Source: Azolla caroliniana (lineage: Eukaryota > Polypodiophyta). From it: 64,000 nucleotides of DNA. Each line of letters opens with the position of its first letter. Position 1 is the first letter of the stretch. The position numbers were made by a program, and so were the translations under genes. Positions 1 to 10,404 of this stretch are shown here, one piece after another. The notes beneath the pieces are model-generated. The model was not told the DNA's origin. It was given only the letters and a program-made list of their open reading frames with translations, and ran no database searches. The stretch lies in contig JBHGNT010000020.1 in NCBI GenBank assembly GCA_043228905.1, forward strand, positions 9,238,001-9,302,000, given 5' to 3'.

Positions 1-512
1 TGTTGGCTCACCCGATATCGTTCTAGTCGGATTTGAACCCGAGTCGGTTCGGCTTCGGATATATGTATTGTTGAACTTGCTCGAATTGACTACGGTAACC
101 TGAGGGACAGAACCGACTGGTCTTCCCGAATGTCGCCGAGTCGGAGTGAGCCCGGTTCGCTTCGGATATATATGCCGAATACCGATTATTGAAACCGATT
201 ATCTGGACCGATTCGGCTTCGGGTGACTGCAGCGACGAGAGAGACGGATCCGACTGATCCTCCCGAATGTCGATCAGCCAGATGAAGCACGAATTTGGGT
301 TGTTGTCAAAGTTGCACAAGGGGATTTCACCTCGAGCGGTTACGATCACAAGGGACAGAGTACAACCTGCTGGCTTACTCCAAGCAAGGGGATCTAATGC
401 GATGAGGTGCAAACCTCGTTTTTGTTCTTCTTCTCTCTTTCTTCGAATGACGCAGGAAACCGAGTGCAGAGACGACGGCCGACAGCGGATTGAAGGACCG
501 ACTACTGTGCAG

Positions 513-524
513 GCTCTGATACCA
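513..524 (-). other. Primer-binding site of copia A'
   Basis: On the minus strand the sequence is TGGTATCAGAGC, the standard plant copia site complementary to initiator methionine tRNA. It lies 2 bp from the LTR end. Confidence 0.85.
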
Positions 525-526
525 GA

Positions 527-812
527 TGTTGGAAGCAATGTCGTCAGTGCGGAAGATCTTGAAGCACTCGATTCCTGTTTATTCCCTGTGTATGACAGAA
601 TGTAGGTCGTTGCACAGAGAGAGAGAGAGAGAGAGAGAGACACAAAAGACTCTTTATTTCACAAAGCAATAATACAACAACCAACCTCACAAAGAGGTTA
701 CAAGGTCACTATATATAGTGACCGACTTAGGGCAACTACCCTTTATGCTAATTACATAAATGGTCTAAAACGGGATGGTGTGAATACGTCCATTATACAC
801 ATGTATTCGACA
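527..812 (-). repeat. LTR of copia A' (286 bp)
   Basis: The LTR begins TGTCGAATAC at 812 and ends CCAACA at 527 (minus strand). It matches 10405-10690. A TATA core lies inside a perfect 20-bp palindrome at 704-723. A (GA)n tract at 617-640 reads as pyrimidine-rich U5 on the element's sense strand. Confidence 0.9.
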
Positions 813-2064
813 GATGTCAGGCCGTGTCGCGACCATCAGGTACATAAGGGAGCCGACTGCCGGTGCATACGGTACCGACTTCATATCTTCCCCCTCCGAA
901 CCGGATGTCGGGCAGTCTCGCTGAGAGAGCCGAAGATTCATAGGGAGTGGGGTTGAAGCAGATTTGGCTGATTGCATGTTGAAGCGTTCCAAGACACGTC
1001 CGATATAGTCGGTCTGAGACAAAAAAAGATGTCGTTTATCGCGATGCCGACTAATCTTCATGCCAAGGATGTGTCGTGCCGGACCGAGGTCCTTCATGGC
1101 AAACTTCAACCGCAGTTGCCGAACGAGATCGGCAAGTTCGCCCGCGTGGCGTCCAGAAATTAGCATGTCGTCCACGTAAATGATGAGGAAGATGGGTGAT
1201 CCATCTCGAGCTGTGTTGGTGAAGAGACAATGGTCCTCATCGCTTTTGGAGAAGCCGATTGATTGGATGAAGTCGTCGAACTTCTTGTACCATTGTCGCG
1301 GTGCCTGTTTGAGGCCGTATAGACTCTTCCTGAGTCGGCAGACTAGATGTTCTTGGCCAGTTGCCACGAAGCCTTTTGGCTGCTCCATATAAATTTCCTC
1401 CTCGAGATCACCATGGAGGAAGGCTGTTTTGACATCTAGCTGAATCAGCTCCAAGTTGTCAGCTGCCACGACGCCGAGCAGAAGACGAAGGGTTGTCATT
1501 TTCACCACTGGTGAAAAAATCTCGTCGAAGTCGACGCCATATTCTTGTCGGAAGCCCTTCGCAACTAATCTGGCCTTGTACTTTGGGGTGGTCGAATCAG
1601 ACGTCTCTTTTAGTCGATAAACCCACTTGCAAGGAAGAGCACGTCGGTTCCTAGGTAATTCGACCAGATCCCAAGTCTTGTTTGCCCGGATGGAGTGCAT
1701 TTCCGACTCCATCGCCAGATGCCAGGTGGCCGAATCGACAGATGTCGATGCTTCTTCGTAAGACGTCGGTTCGCCGGCGTCGGTGAAGAAAATTCCAGGA
1801 GAATACCTCTCCGGAGGTTGCGACAGTCTCTCGGATCGTCGAGGTATGATTGGACTGGTCGCATCGGGTATCGAGGTCGGATGGTCCGAAACCGAATCAT
1901 TCGGCTGTGCCGAGTCAGAGTTGTCCGAGTCGGTAGTATAAGGTTCAGCTACCCGTGAAGCTGACCGTGTGTTGAGAGCGGGGCCTTCTTGAAGGGTCGG
2001 CACATCGGAGAATGTTACCCTTCGGACTTCGATCGGTTTTTCGACTGATGGATTCATAGCCGAC
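813..2064 (-). pseudogene. copia A pol, 3' half: reverse transcriptase, cut before RNase H
   Basis: Read from 2064 to 813, this encodes a linker and then a Ty1/copia reverse transcriptase. Visible RT blocks are WDLVELP, CKWVYRLKETSD, KARLVAKGFRQEYGVDFDEIFSPV, QLDVKTAFLHGDLEEEIYMEQP, GLKQAPRQW and the catalytic IYVDDML at about 1160-1180. The frame is open throughout. It stops at VATRPDIC, exactly where the neighbouring LTR begins, and then reads 14 LTR-derived residues to a stop at 765. The RNase H found in the related copy at 50500-51190 is missing. The protein cannot be made intact because the 5' half lies beyond the nested insertion. Confidence 0.88.
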
Positions 2065-2068
2065 TCGT

Positions 2069-2761
2069 TGTCGTGAAGATTTTCGTCCATAGGCGGAAAC
2101 CCGAGCGGAGCAAGCAAACCCGCGATGTGCAACGTTGCACATCACCATGTTGTATTTCTATTTATCGATAGTGATAAGTATGGTGCTAGAAATGCACCTT
2201 AGGATTTGTAAAGTGTAAAGGTGATGTGCTTTTGCGCGCACATCCACGTGAGAGAGAGAGAGATAGGTACATAGTAGTTCGTGTAGAGATGGGAGTTAAG
2301 ACCCATCCTTCCCACCTCCCCTAAAATCAAGGGAAATATCCCCATTGATTGAAAGGGGATATTTTGTAGCACCTTTGTGTAACGGTCTTCCCTCCTTGTG
2401 CTATAAAGGGAGAGGAAGAGCACCATTGTGGGGGTTGCCTTATTTTGAGTGTGAGTGAGGTATACCATTTCGTTTTAGGGTTTCGTTTAGGGTTCCTTAG
2501 TTAGGGTTTCTTTTCTTCTTCGTCGGATTAGGGTTTCGGGTTTATCTTAGTCGTTTGGTGCGGCCTACGCGGCCGCCATTTTGTAATGGGGTTTCGGTTC
2601 TAATATATCTTGTTGAGCATTTGGCCTCCATCTTCCTCTTGTTCATTCTTTCTCTTCTTGTGCTAAGCTCCATTCCGAAGTCCTATTCCTTCTCCCCTTC
2701 TCCTTAGTCCAAGACCCCCGTGGTCCCGCCCTTCTCCACGCACGCGCGTAACAACGCGACA
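2069..2761 (+). repeat. 5' LTR of the Gag-only element (693 bp)
   Basis: It spans TGTCGTGAAG to AACGCGACA. A TATA box (ctataaag) lies at about 2401-2408, giving a U3 of roughly 330 bp. Several AGGGTTT-like telobox motifs follow at about 2477-2540. Confidence 0.9.
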
Positions 2762-2803
2762 TCTTTGGTGAACCCGACGTGAAAGGCGGCAAGGGAGAAA
2801 GAG

Positions 2804-5800
2804 ATGGAGGAAGGCTTCGACTTCGAGGAAATGATGACAAAGATCTTGATGGACGCCGGACGGAAGAGGGCGAGGCGAGAGGCGGCTCAACAAGCGGTCG
2901 AAAGGGTGGTCCGTCTAGTCGGCCGGTTCGATGGGAAGGAGGTCCCAAAATTTTTGAGAGCCTACGATGCGGAAATGACGAGGATGGGCGTGGACGAGGC
3001 GACGAGGCTAGAGTTCTTTCGTCGAGCGGCGGCCGCATCAAAGTACGAGGAGGTCAAGGAGCTCCAAGAAGCTCACGAATCGTGGGAGTCCTTTGAAGGG
3101 GCTCTAATGGAGGCATACGGGTGCGCGGAATCGGAGGTAAGAGGTCGGCGAGAGTTCGATCGGTGGGTGGCGTCGGCGAGGCGCCATCGGAGCGCAATAG
3201 AGGCATTCCGAGAGTTCGAGCGTCGTTTCTCTCAACTCTCGGAGTGGGAACGAAGATCGGTGGGGGCGGACAAAGTCCTCCTATTTTTGGAGACGGTCCA
3301 TCATGAGGAAAGGACGGACATCATGTTCGAGCTTCAAGACGATTATGGGGCGCATGGTCTCACCGAGGAGTGGCCCGAAGTGGAATGGGTGTGTCGGCAA
3401 CATGAGGCGAGGCGGTCGGACACAACACGGCCCGCGAGCGGGGGAGAAGAGAGAGCGACGACCGACTACGCCATGCCGCCGGACGAGAGCTCATCGCGAA
3501 CCGGTTTGGAGGGGCTCGACCTACAAGCGCTAATACGGGAGGCGTGCGGGCTCGTAATGGCGAAAATCGAAGCCGAAGAATGGCTTATTGCGGGGTCGGG
3601 CCCGAGCGGATCGGAGGACGCGGAGGAAGGAGCTTCCTCACACATGGAGGACGGGGCCTATGCGGAGGCCGAAAGAGAATGGTACATCGGTACCACGGGA
3701 GAGGGTGCGGAGCGAACCGCCCTCTCGACATGGGGGAAAAGAACGACCGGGGACGAGGTCGGGGACGGTGAGGCGGCGATCGCCTATTCGAGCGGACATG
3801 GCGGATTCGGGACACGGTGGCCCGAATCATCGAGTACGGAGGAGACAAGCGGCGGTACCGCAACCTTCCACGCACCGGTTCAAGAGACCACGGCGGCCGG
3901 CCCGAGCGCCCGCGTGAGACCGAGGGAGAAGAACGGTGGTGGCGGCAAGGCGGGCAACCGAGACAACGGTAAGGAGACCGCGGAAGAGGTGGCGGCAAGC
4001 ATAACCGATGCTTGCATATACGGAGGCGGGGTAGCCACGGACAACGACGTCCGAGCGGAGGTGGCTACGGACATTACATCGACGAGCGGCGGTCCCGCGA
4101 CCTTACACGCGTCATTCCTAGAGATCACGGCGGCCGGCCCGAGTGCCCGCGTAAGACCTATGGTGAAAGGCGGTGGCGGTGGCAAGGCGGGCGACCACGG
4201 CGTCGACACGAGAGAAGGTGCGGAGCAAGCGACCCTCTCATCTCGGGGAAAAAGAGCGGCCATGGACGAGGCCGATATCTACGGAGCGATGGACGCCACT
4301 TCGAGAGTGGGCGGAAGTTTCGGGACGCGGTTGCACGAAACGTTCTACGAGGATTTCGCGAGCATACTCGAGGCTTGCGAAATGGAGGAGGAAGAGGAGA
4401 CGAGCGTCGGTGTCGCGACCTTCCACACACCGGCCCTAGAGGCTTCGGCGGTCGGCCCGAGTGCCGGCACGAGACCTAGAGCTACGGACGGTGGCGGCGG
4501 CAAGGCGGACAACCGAAATGAGGACGAGACCGGCGAAGAAGAGGCGGCGGCAAGCATACTCGATGCTTGCGAAACCGAAGACGGGGTAGCCACGGACGAC
4601 GATGTCCGAATGGAGGTGGCTACGGACGAGAGGAGTGGTGGTGTCGCGACCTTCCACACACCGGTCCTAGAGACTCCGGCACCCGGCCCGAGAGCCGGCG
4701 AAAGGCCTAGAGTGACGGACGGTGGCGGCGGCAAGGGGGGCAACCTAAACGACGACGACATGGGAGAGGGTGCGGAGCGAGCAACCCTCTCGTCTTGCGG
4801 CGAATGGACGGCCAAGGATGAGGCCGGTGACTACAAAGCGGAGAGCGCCACTTCGAAAGTGGGCGGAAGATTCGGGGCACGGCGGCCCAAAACATCGAGC
4901 GGAGAGGAGGCGAGCGGTGGTGCCGCGACCTTCCACACACCGGCCCTAGAGGCTTCGGCGGTCGGCCCGAGTGCCGGCACGAGACCTAGAACGACGGGCG
5001 GTGGTGGCGGCAAGGCGGGCAAACAAAATGACGCGGAGAACGGCGAAGAAGAGGTGGTGGCAAGCATACTAGAGGCTTACGGAATCGGAGATGGGGGAGC
5101 CGCGGACAACGACGTCCGAACGAAAGCGGCTACGGAGACAACAAGCGGCGGTGCCGGGTCCTTACCCACACCAATCCTAGAGGCTCCAATGGCCGGACCG
5201 AGTGCCGGCATAAGGCTTAGTGCGACGGGAGGTGACGGCGGCAAGGCGGGCAACGGAAACGAGAAGGAAGATTGGAGCGGACGGAGGCAAGACCCCTTGA
5301 CACCGGGGCCGGAGACTTCGGCGGTTGCGCTCGAATGCCAACGTGAGACCGGAGAGATGGGCGGTGACCGTGAGAAGGTGAGGCCCGGAGAGAGCGCATA
5401 CGAAGACGAGTATGCGGGGCCCGGAATGGGCGTATACGGTGGGTCCGACGGAGAGGACCGGAGCGGAAACGAGGAGAGAGTCGGGAACCGACCCGACCGG
5501 AATACGGCACGGAAGAGGAAGAGAGTAAGGGCCGGCGAACCGGGCCCAAACCGAAGGAAGCCGGCTAGACCGATTGGCCGGTTACGGTTGCGGTTACGGT
5601 TACGATGGGAGCCGGTAAGCGCGAGATGGAGGCTAACCGGGCACGACGACCATGGTTCGGGGGAAAAACGGAAACAAACGAGACCCTCCATACCCACTCT
5701 AGAGACTACGGCGGTTGCGGATCAACATAAGACCGGAGAGACGGCGGGTGGCGGCGAGGAGTCGGAGGCCGGAGCGTACGAGGTTACCGGAACGGATATC

Positions 5801-7000
5801 CGGTACGAGATGGTGGACGGGTGGGTCCAAGACGGCGAGCCCGTGTCGGAACGGGCTACGGCGACAAAGGAGGAGAAGACCGACACGGAGGTCGGATCTA
5901 CGGCGGAAGAGCGAGACGAGATGCATGCAATACGGCCGATGGAGGGCCAAGAGACAAGCATGCCTACGAAGGAGCCACATCGAGCGACCGAAGATGACGG
6001 TCGGATCACGCCTTCGAGAGGCGAATACGAGGAGGAAGGCGGCGACGACAAGACCTGGCACGATGCTAGGGAAGATTGGTGGGAAGAGGTGGCCTACGGA
6101 GAGGCTAAGACCGGCGGCCACGAAGATAAGGCCCGAGAGGGATCCTCCACACCGGCTATAGAGACTCCGGCGGTCGGCGCGAGTGCCGACGTGAGACCAA
6201 GAGTGGCGGACGGTGGCGGCGAGGGGACGAAGGCCACAACGGATGAAGGCACCGAGAGAGGCATACGGGAGGTCGCGGAGAACGAAGATGTATGCGCCCA
6301 AAAGAACGAACACGACATCACGAAGGATGTGTGCGGTCGAGCGGACCAAGAGGGCCAAGAGGGTGTTCCTCCGAGCGAAACGGAGGTCGGGGAAGAAAGG
6401 TACCTTTCCGAAAGGGTACGCGAAGAGGAGCGGAATGCGAAACGTGCAATGCGGCCGCATGAGGGCCAAGCAACGAGCACGGGAACGATGGTATGCTCTA
6501 CGGCGAGAGAGCACGGCAAGCACGGGAAAGGCGGAATCCGGCGTGCAACCGGAGAGATCGGGAGAGCATCCGGAGGCTATACGAGGCGGACAAAAGAAGA
6601 GCAACCGGGTCGGCAACGGCGTTCGGGAGGACCGATCGGGGAAGAAGGCGCGGGCATCGGAAACGGCGGTCCGGATGTAGACGGTGGTTCAAAGAATCAC
6701 GATGGACGTGGCGGATCGGGTGGAGGCAACGACTCGGCGAACGTTGTCAAGTGTGGCGGATCGGATGGAGCCGACGGTTCGAGACCATTCGGTGGAGATG
6801 GTGGGCCGGAAGGCGACGGTGGTTCGTGTGGACGGGGTGGACTTGCTCGAAGTGGAAGACAAAGCCGGGCAAGCCCACGAGGTTGTCAAGGGCTCGGTTG
6901 GCCGCCTTGGCCGAAAATCTCGCGTTTTGTCCCCTTTTGGCACATACCGGTGGATGTGCGGTTAGGTGGGGGCGGATGTCGTGAAGATTTTCGTCCATAG
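2804..7000 (+). CDS. Gag-like polyprotein with repeated Gly/Ala-rich tail, 1398 aa
   Basis: One uninterrupted frame fills the internal region and ends 24 bp inside the 3' LTR. Residues 1-210 are helical and charged and look like a retrotransposon capsid: LVGRFDGKEVPKFLRAY, WESFEGALMEAYG and FREFERRFSQLSEWER. From about residue 330 on, a module of roughly 90-190 aa recurs about seven times. Its core resembles ATFHTP-LE-(8 residues)-GPSAG-RPR, then GGGGKAGN, then an acidic stretch such as EEEAAASILDAC. No CCHC knuckle, DTG/DSG protease or YxDD motif occurs anywhere. The tail is strongly G+C-rich compared with the neighbouring elements. A likely role is forming the particle that carries this element's RNA; the tail's function is unknown. 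Confidence 0.75.
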   Translation: MEEGFDFEEMMTKILMDAGRKRARREAAQQAVERVVRLVGRFDGKEVPKFLRAYDAEMTRMGVDEATRLEFFRRAAAASKYEEVKELQEAHESWESFEGALMEAYGCAESEVRGRREFDRWVASARRHRSAIEAFREFERRFSQLSEWERRSVGADKVLLFLETVHHEERTDIMFELQDDYGAHGLTEEWPEVEWVCRQHEARRSDTTRPASGGEERATTDYAMPPDESSSRTGLEGLDLQALIREACGLVMAKIEAEEWLIAGSGPSGSEDAEEGASSHMEDGAYAEAEREWYIGTTGEGAERTALSTWGKRTTGDEVGDGEAAIAYSSGHGGFGTRWPESSSTEETSGGTATFHAPVQETTAAGPSARVRPREKNGGGGKAGNRDNGKETAEEVAASITDACIYGGGVATDNDVRAEVATDITSTSGGPATLHASFLEITAAGPSARVRPMVKGGGGGKAGDHGVDTREGAEQATLSSRGKRAAMDEADIYGAMDATSRVGGSFGTRLHETFYEDFASILEACEMEEEEETSVGVATFHTPALEASAVGPSAGTRPRATDGGGGKADNRNEDETGEEEAAASILDACETEDGVATDDDVRMEVATDERSGGVATFHTPVLETPAPGPRAGERPRVTDGGGGKGGNLNDDDMGEGAERATLSSCGEWTAKDEAGDYKAESATSKVGGRFGARRPKTSSGEEASGGAATFHTPALEASAVGPSAGTRPRTTGGGGGKAGKQNDAENGEEEVVASILEAYGIGDGGAADNDVRTKAATETTSGGAGSLPTPILEAPMAGPSAGIRLSATGGDGGKAGNGNEKEDWSGRRQDPLTPGPETSAVALECQRETGEMGGDREKVRPGESAYEDEYAGPGMGVYGGSDGEDRSGNEERVGNRPDRNTARKRKRVRAGEPGPNRRKPARPIGRLRLRLRLRWEPVSARWRLTGHDDHGSGEKRKQTRPSIPTLETTAVADQHKTGETAGGGEESEAGAYEVTGTDIRYEMVDGWVQDGEPVSERATATKEEKTDTEVGSTAEERDEMHAIRPMEGQETSMPTKEPHRATEDDGRITPSRGEYEEEGGDDKTWHDAREDWWEEVAYGEAKTGGHEDKAREGSSTPAIETPAVGASADVRPRVADGGGEGTKATTDEGTERGIREVAENEDVCAQKNEHDITKDVCGRADQEGQEGVPPSETEVGEERYLSERVREEERNAKRAMRPHEGQATSTGTMVCSTAREHGKHGKGGIRRATGEIGRASGGYTRRTKEEQPGRQRRSGGPIGEEGAGIGNGGPDVDGGSKNHDGRGGSGGGNDSANVVKCGGSDGADGSRPFGGDGGPEGDGGSCGRGGLARSGRQSRASPRGCQGLGWPPWPKISRFVPFWHIPVDVRLGGGGCREDFRP

Positions 7001-7669
7001 GCGGAAACCCGAGCGGAGCAAGCAAACCCGCGATGTGCAACGTTGCACATCACCATGTTGTATTTCTATTTATCGATAGTGATAAGTATGGTGCTAGAAA
7101 TGCACCTTAGGATTTGTAAAGTGTAAAGGTGATGTGCTTTTGCGCGCACATCCACGTGAGAGAGAGAGAGATAGGTACATAGTAGTTCGTGTAGAGATGG
7201 GAGTTAAGACCCATCCTTCCCACCTCCCCTAAAATCAAGGGAAATATCCCCATTGATTGAAAGGGGATATTTTGTAGCACCTTTGTGTAACGGTCTTCCC
7301 TCCTTGTGCTATAAAGGGAGAGGAAGAGCACCATTGTGGGGGTTGCCTTATTTTGAGTGTGAGTGAGGTATACCATTTCGTTTTAGGGTTTCGTTTAGGG
7401 TTCCTTAGTTAGGGTTTCTTTTCTTCTTCGTCGGATTAGGGTTTCGGGTTTATCTTAGTCGTTTGGTGCGGCCTACGCGGCCGCCATTTTGTAATGGGGT
7501 TTCGGTTCTAATATATCTTGTTGAGCATTTGGCCTCCATCTTCCTCTTGTTCATTCTTTCTCTTCTTGTGCTAAGCTCCATTCCGAAGTCCTATTCCTTC
7601 TCCCCTTCTCCTTAGTCCAAGACCCCCGTGGTCCCGCCCTTCTCCACGCACGCGCGTAACAACGCGACA
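6977..7669 (+). repeat. 3' LTR of the Gag-only element (693 bp)
   Basis: It matches 2069-2761 with offset 4908; I saw no difference. The 3' end CGACA is followed by tcgtt, the target duplication. Confidence 0.9.
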
Positions 7670-9813
7670 TCGTTGAACACAACGTCCGAACTTCGAACGA
7701 TTTGTCTGCGTTCGGGGTCCCAGAGTCGGTATCCCATTTCGCCGTCTGATCCATATCCAAGGAAAATGCATTTCCTGGACCGAGGTGCAAGTTTTCGGCG
7801 ATCATCTTTCGGAATGAGGGCGTACGCCTCGCATCCGAAGATCCTCAGCTTGTCGTAATTCGGCTTACTGCCGATCCATAGTTCCTGAGGAATTTGAAGT
7901 CCTAGAGGTCTACTTGGCGACATATTGATTATGTGTACTGCCGTGAGTAGAGCCTCTGCCCAGAAGCCATCCGACAGTCCGGAGTGTTGGAGCATGGAAA
8001 CTATCCTTTCTTGGATTGTCCGATTCATTCGTTCGGCAATCCCGTTTTGCTCCGGACTGTGTGGTGCCGTAAATTCACGTCGGATGCCGCGTTGTCGGCA
8101 GAATTTGACGAATTCATCGGATTTGAACTCTCCCCCATTGTCTGTCCGAAGGCATTTCAGCTTTCGGTCGGTTTGATTTTCTACCATAGCGAGCCAATCG
8201 GTGAAGATCGAGAAGACACGATCTTTGGTGCGAATTGGATAAGCCCACACCTTTCGAGTCGAATCGTCAATAAAACTGACGAAGTAAGAGGCACCGCCTA
8301 GAGACTGATGCGGCATTGGGCCACAGACGTCCGAATGGACTAAATCGAGAGGTCTCGTTTCTCTTGGTGCTGATGTCGGGTGTGATGCGGCTACTTGTTT
8401 GCCATACTGGCAATGCTCGCAGAATTGATGGTCCGAGAAGGAGAGTTTGGGGATGTATCCGGCGCTAGATAGGTGCGTGATGCCGGCCTTGCTGAGGTGT
8501 CCTAATCTTCGGTGCCATAATGATGACACAGGAATATCCACCAAAAACAGGTTACCCTCTCTGAGCGTAACATGTAACGGATACAGTGAGTGTATCTTGG
8601 GTCCTCTAGCAAGCAGGAGGTTCCCCCTGTGGAGTGTCCACCCTCCCGAAGAAAAACCGGCACGAATGCCGTCTTCATCTAGTTGTCCGACTGAGATCAA
8701 TGGCCTTGTGAGCTCGGGTACATGTCGGACATTGTGGAGTACAAGTGTAGAGCCCCCTGCAAGGTTGAGCTCTACTGTGCCGATTCCGACGATGTCACAG
8801 TGTTGTGAGTTGCCGACTCGAACTGAGTCGGAGTGACGGATCGTATATTGCCGAAATTGGGATCGATGAGGAGTCACGTGAAATGACGCGCCCGAATCCA
8901 AGAGCCATGTGCTCGATTCTTCAGTCGTGAGTAGAACTTCTGATCCGACTGGATTTTCTATTGATAGTATATTCGGGTCGTCCGGTAGTACATCAGCTGA
9001 GAAGCTGACGTAATTGATCTCCTCATGCCGGCCACTCTTCTTGTTGTTCTTGTTCTTGAGTGCGCGGCAGTCGGTTTTGATGTGTCCGGGTTTCTTGCAA
9101 TAGTTGCAGATTCGGTTATCCCGTGACTGGCTCCGTCTTCGCTGATTGTTCGGCGGCCGTGAGGAATCTCGTCCTCGTATGTTCGATCGGTCTGTCGAAC
9201 CTTGTACTACGTAGGCGTCGTCTGTTGAGTCTTTGGCGAAAGACTTTCTCCGAGCTGCTTCGGTCAGGATTGCGCTCGTGACTTCGGAGTATTTAACAGC
9301 CGTGGTTGACGCGTTGCACACGGTTGTGACGAAAGTTTCCCATGATGGGGGAAGGCTGCTCATGAGTATCATTGCTCTGAGTTCATCCTCGATTGCCGTC
9401 CCCTGTGACGAGATTTGGGAGCTTATGCTTTCGTACTCATTGAGGTGTGCTTGGACCGAGTCGGATTCTTTCATCCGCAAGTTGTAGAGGCGCCGGATCA
9501 GAAACATCTTCGTTGCGGCGACCTTCTTTTCGTAAGTGTCCGACAGTGTTTTCCACAGTTCGAATGCTGTCGTACACGATTGCACCGTGAAGTATACCGA
9601 TTCCGATAGGTGCATCCGAATCGTGGCGCGGACGATTCTGTCCAGCTTCTGCCACTCAATTGGTTTGTATCCTTCTGGAGGTTCTTCATTTTCGATGGGA
9701 TCGATTTGCCCCTTGACTATGAGATAGTCCTGCATTTGCTCCTTCCAGAAGTTAAAGTTCGATCCATCGAACTTTCGTAGACTCATTTCTGACGAGCCGG
9801 ATGTTGATGCCAT
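7670..9813 (-). pseudogene. copia A gag-pol, 5' half: Gag, protease, integrase
   Basis: Read from ATG at 9813, about 715 codons are open. In order: a Ty1/copia Gag (FNFWKEQMQDYLIVKGQIDP near residue 20, then a UBN2-like block); a CCHC knuckle, CNYCKKPGHIKTDC, near residue 237; a protease active site, WLLDSGASFH, near 308; a GAG-pre-integrase HHCC-type zinc region (LWHRRLGHLS to FCEHCQYGK); and an integrase core with D (LVHSDVCGP), D (RTDNGGEFKS) and E (SPEQNGIAERMNRTIQ). The frame is cut at the codons for FN by the nested element and then reads 18 LTR-encoded residues to a stop at 7612. The domains look intact; only the insertion breaks the gene. Confidence 0.9.
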
Positions 9814-10390
9814 CAAATTTGGTTTCGGTTGACGAAGCTCGGTTCGGAGTTGACTACGAATCTTGTTGGAGTGCAGCCTGTTGGCTCACCCGATATCGTT
9901 CTAGTCGGATTTGAACCCGAGTCGGTTCGGCTTCGGATATATGTATTGTTGAACTTGCTCGAATTGACTACGGTAACCTGAGGGACAGAACCGACTGGTC
10001 TTCCCGAATGTCGCCGAGTCGGAGTGAGCCCGGTTCGCTTCGGATATATATGCCGAATACCGATTATTGAAACCGATTATCTGGACCGATTCGGCTTCGG
10101 GTGACTGCAGCGACGAGAGAGACGGATCCGACTGATCCTCCCGAATGTCGATCAGCCAGATGAAGCACGAATTTGGGTTGTTGTCAAAGTTGCACAAGGG
10201 GATTTCACCTCGAGCGGTTACGATCACAAGGGACAGAGTACAACCTGCTGGCTTACTCCAAGCAAGGGGATCTAATGCGATGAGGTGCAAACCTCGTTTT
10301 TGTTCTTCTTCTCTCTTTCTTCGAATGACGCAGGAAACCGAGTGCAGAGACGACGGCCGACAGCGGATTGAAGGACCGACTACTGTGCAG

Positions 10391-10402
10391 GCTCTGATAC
10401 CA
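10391..10402 (-). other. Primer-binding site of copia A
   Basis: TGGTATCAGAGC on the minus strand, complementary to initiator methionine tRNA and adjacent to the 5' LTR. Confidence 0.85.
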
Positions 10403-10404
10403 GA

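Larger units (their letters stand above)
1..812 (-). mobile_element. 5' end of a second Ty1/copia element (copia A'), running off the left edge
   Basis: Bases 1-812 repeat 9879-10690 with a constant offset of 9878; I saw no mismatch, and the derived translations are identical. The block is an LTR (527-812), a tRNA-primer site (513-524) and 5' untranslated leader (1-526), read on the minus strand. The Gag start would lie about 60 bp beyond the left edge. The LTR tip (TGTCG at 812) abuts the reverse transcriptase of copia A at 813 directly, with no polypurine tract. I read this as a copy of the same family inserted, in the same orientation, into copia A. Confidence 0.75.
2069..7669 (+). mobile_element. 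Non-autonomous Gag-only LTR retrotransposon (TR-GAG type)
   Basis: Two apparently identical 693-bp LTRs (2069-2761 and 6977-7669) begin TGTCG and end CGACA. The flanks share tcgtt (2065-2069 and 7670-7674), so the duplication is 4 or 5 bp depending on which T belongs to the LTR. A primer-site-like TTTGGTGAACCC follows the left LTR. A purine tract, aggtgggggcgga (6964-6976), precedes the right LTR, fixing plus orientation. The only ORF (2804-7000) is Gag-like with a long repeated tail. There is no protease, integrase, reverse transcriptase or RNase H. Matching LTRs suggest recent movement, with enzymes presumably borrowed from an autonomous relative. Confidence 0.85.

Noticed and set aside
23-643. 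206-aa minus-strand ORF repeated at 9901-10521
   Set aside because: It lies over LTR U5, primer site and leader of copia elements; its Ser/Leu run comes from the (GA)n tract. Identity of the two copies reflects the DNA repeat.
2064-2069. A clean 5-bp TSD with a standard TG...CA LTR for the Gag-only element
   Set aside because: The shared T makes 4 bp plus TG or 5 bp plus G equally possible; I left it open and did not claim one.
2643-3041. 132-aa minus ORF across the LTR and Gag start
   Set aside because: Antisense to the LTR and gag; no homology and Arg/Ser/Pro bias.
5699-6616. 305-aa minus-strand ORF and other long minus ORFs at 3585-6692
   Set aside because: Shadows of the G+C-rich plus-strand Gag-like frame; Arg/Pro-rich composition and no domain.
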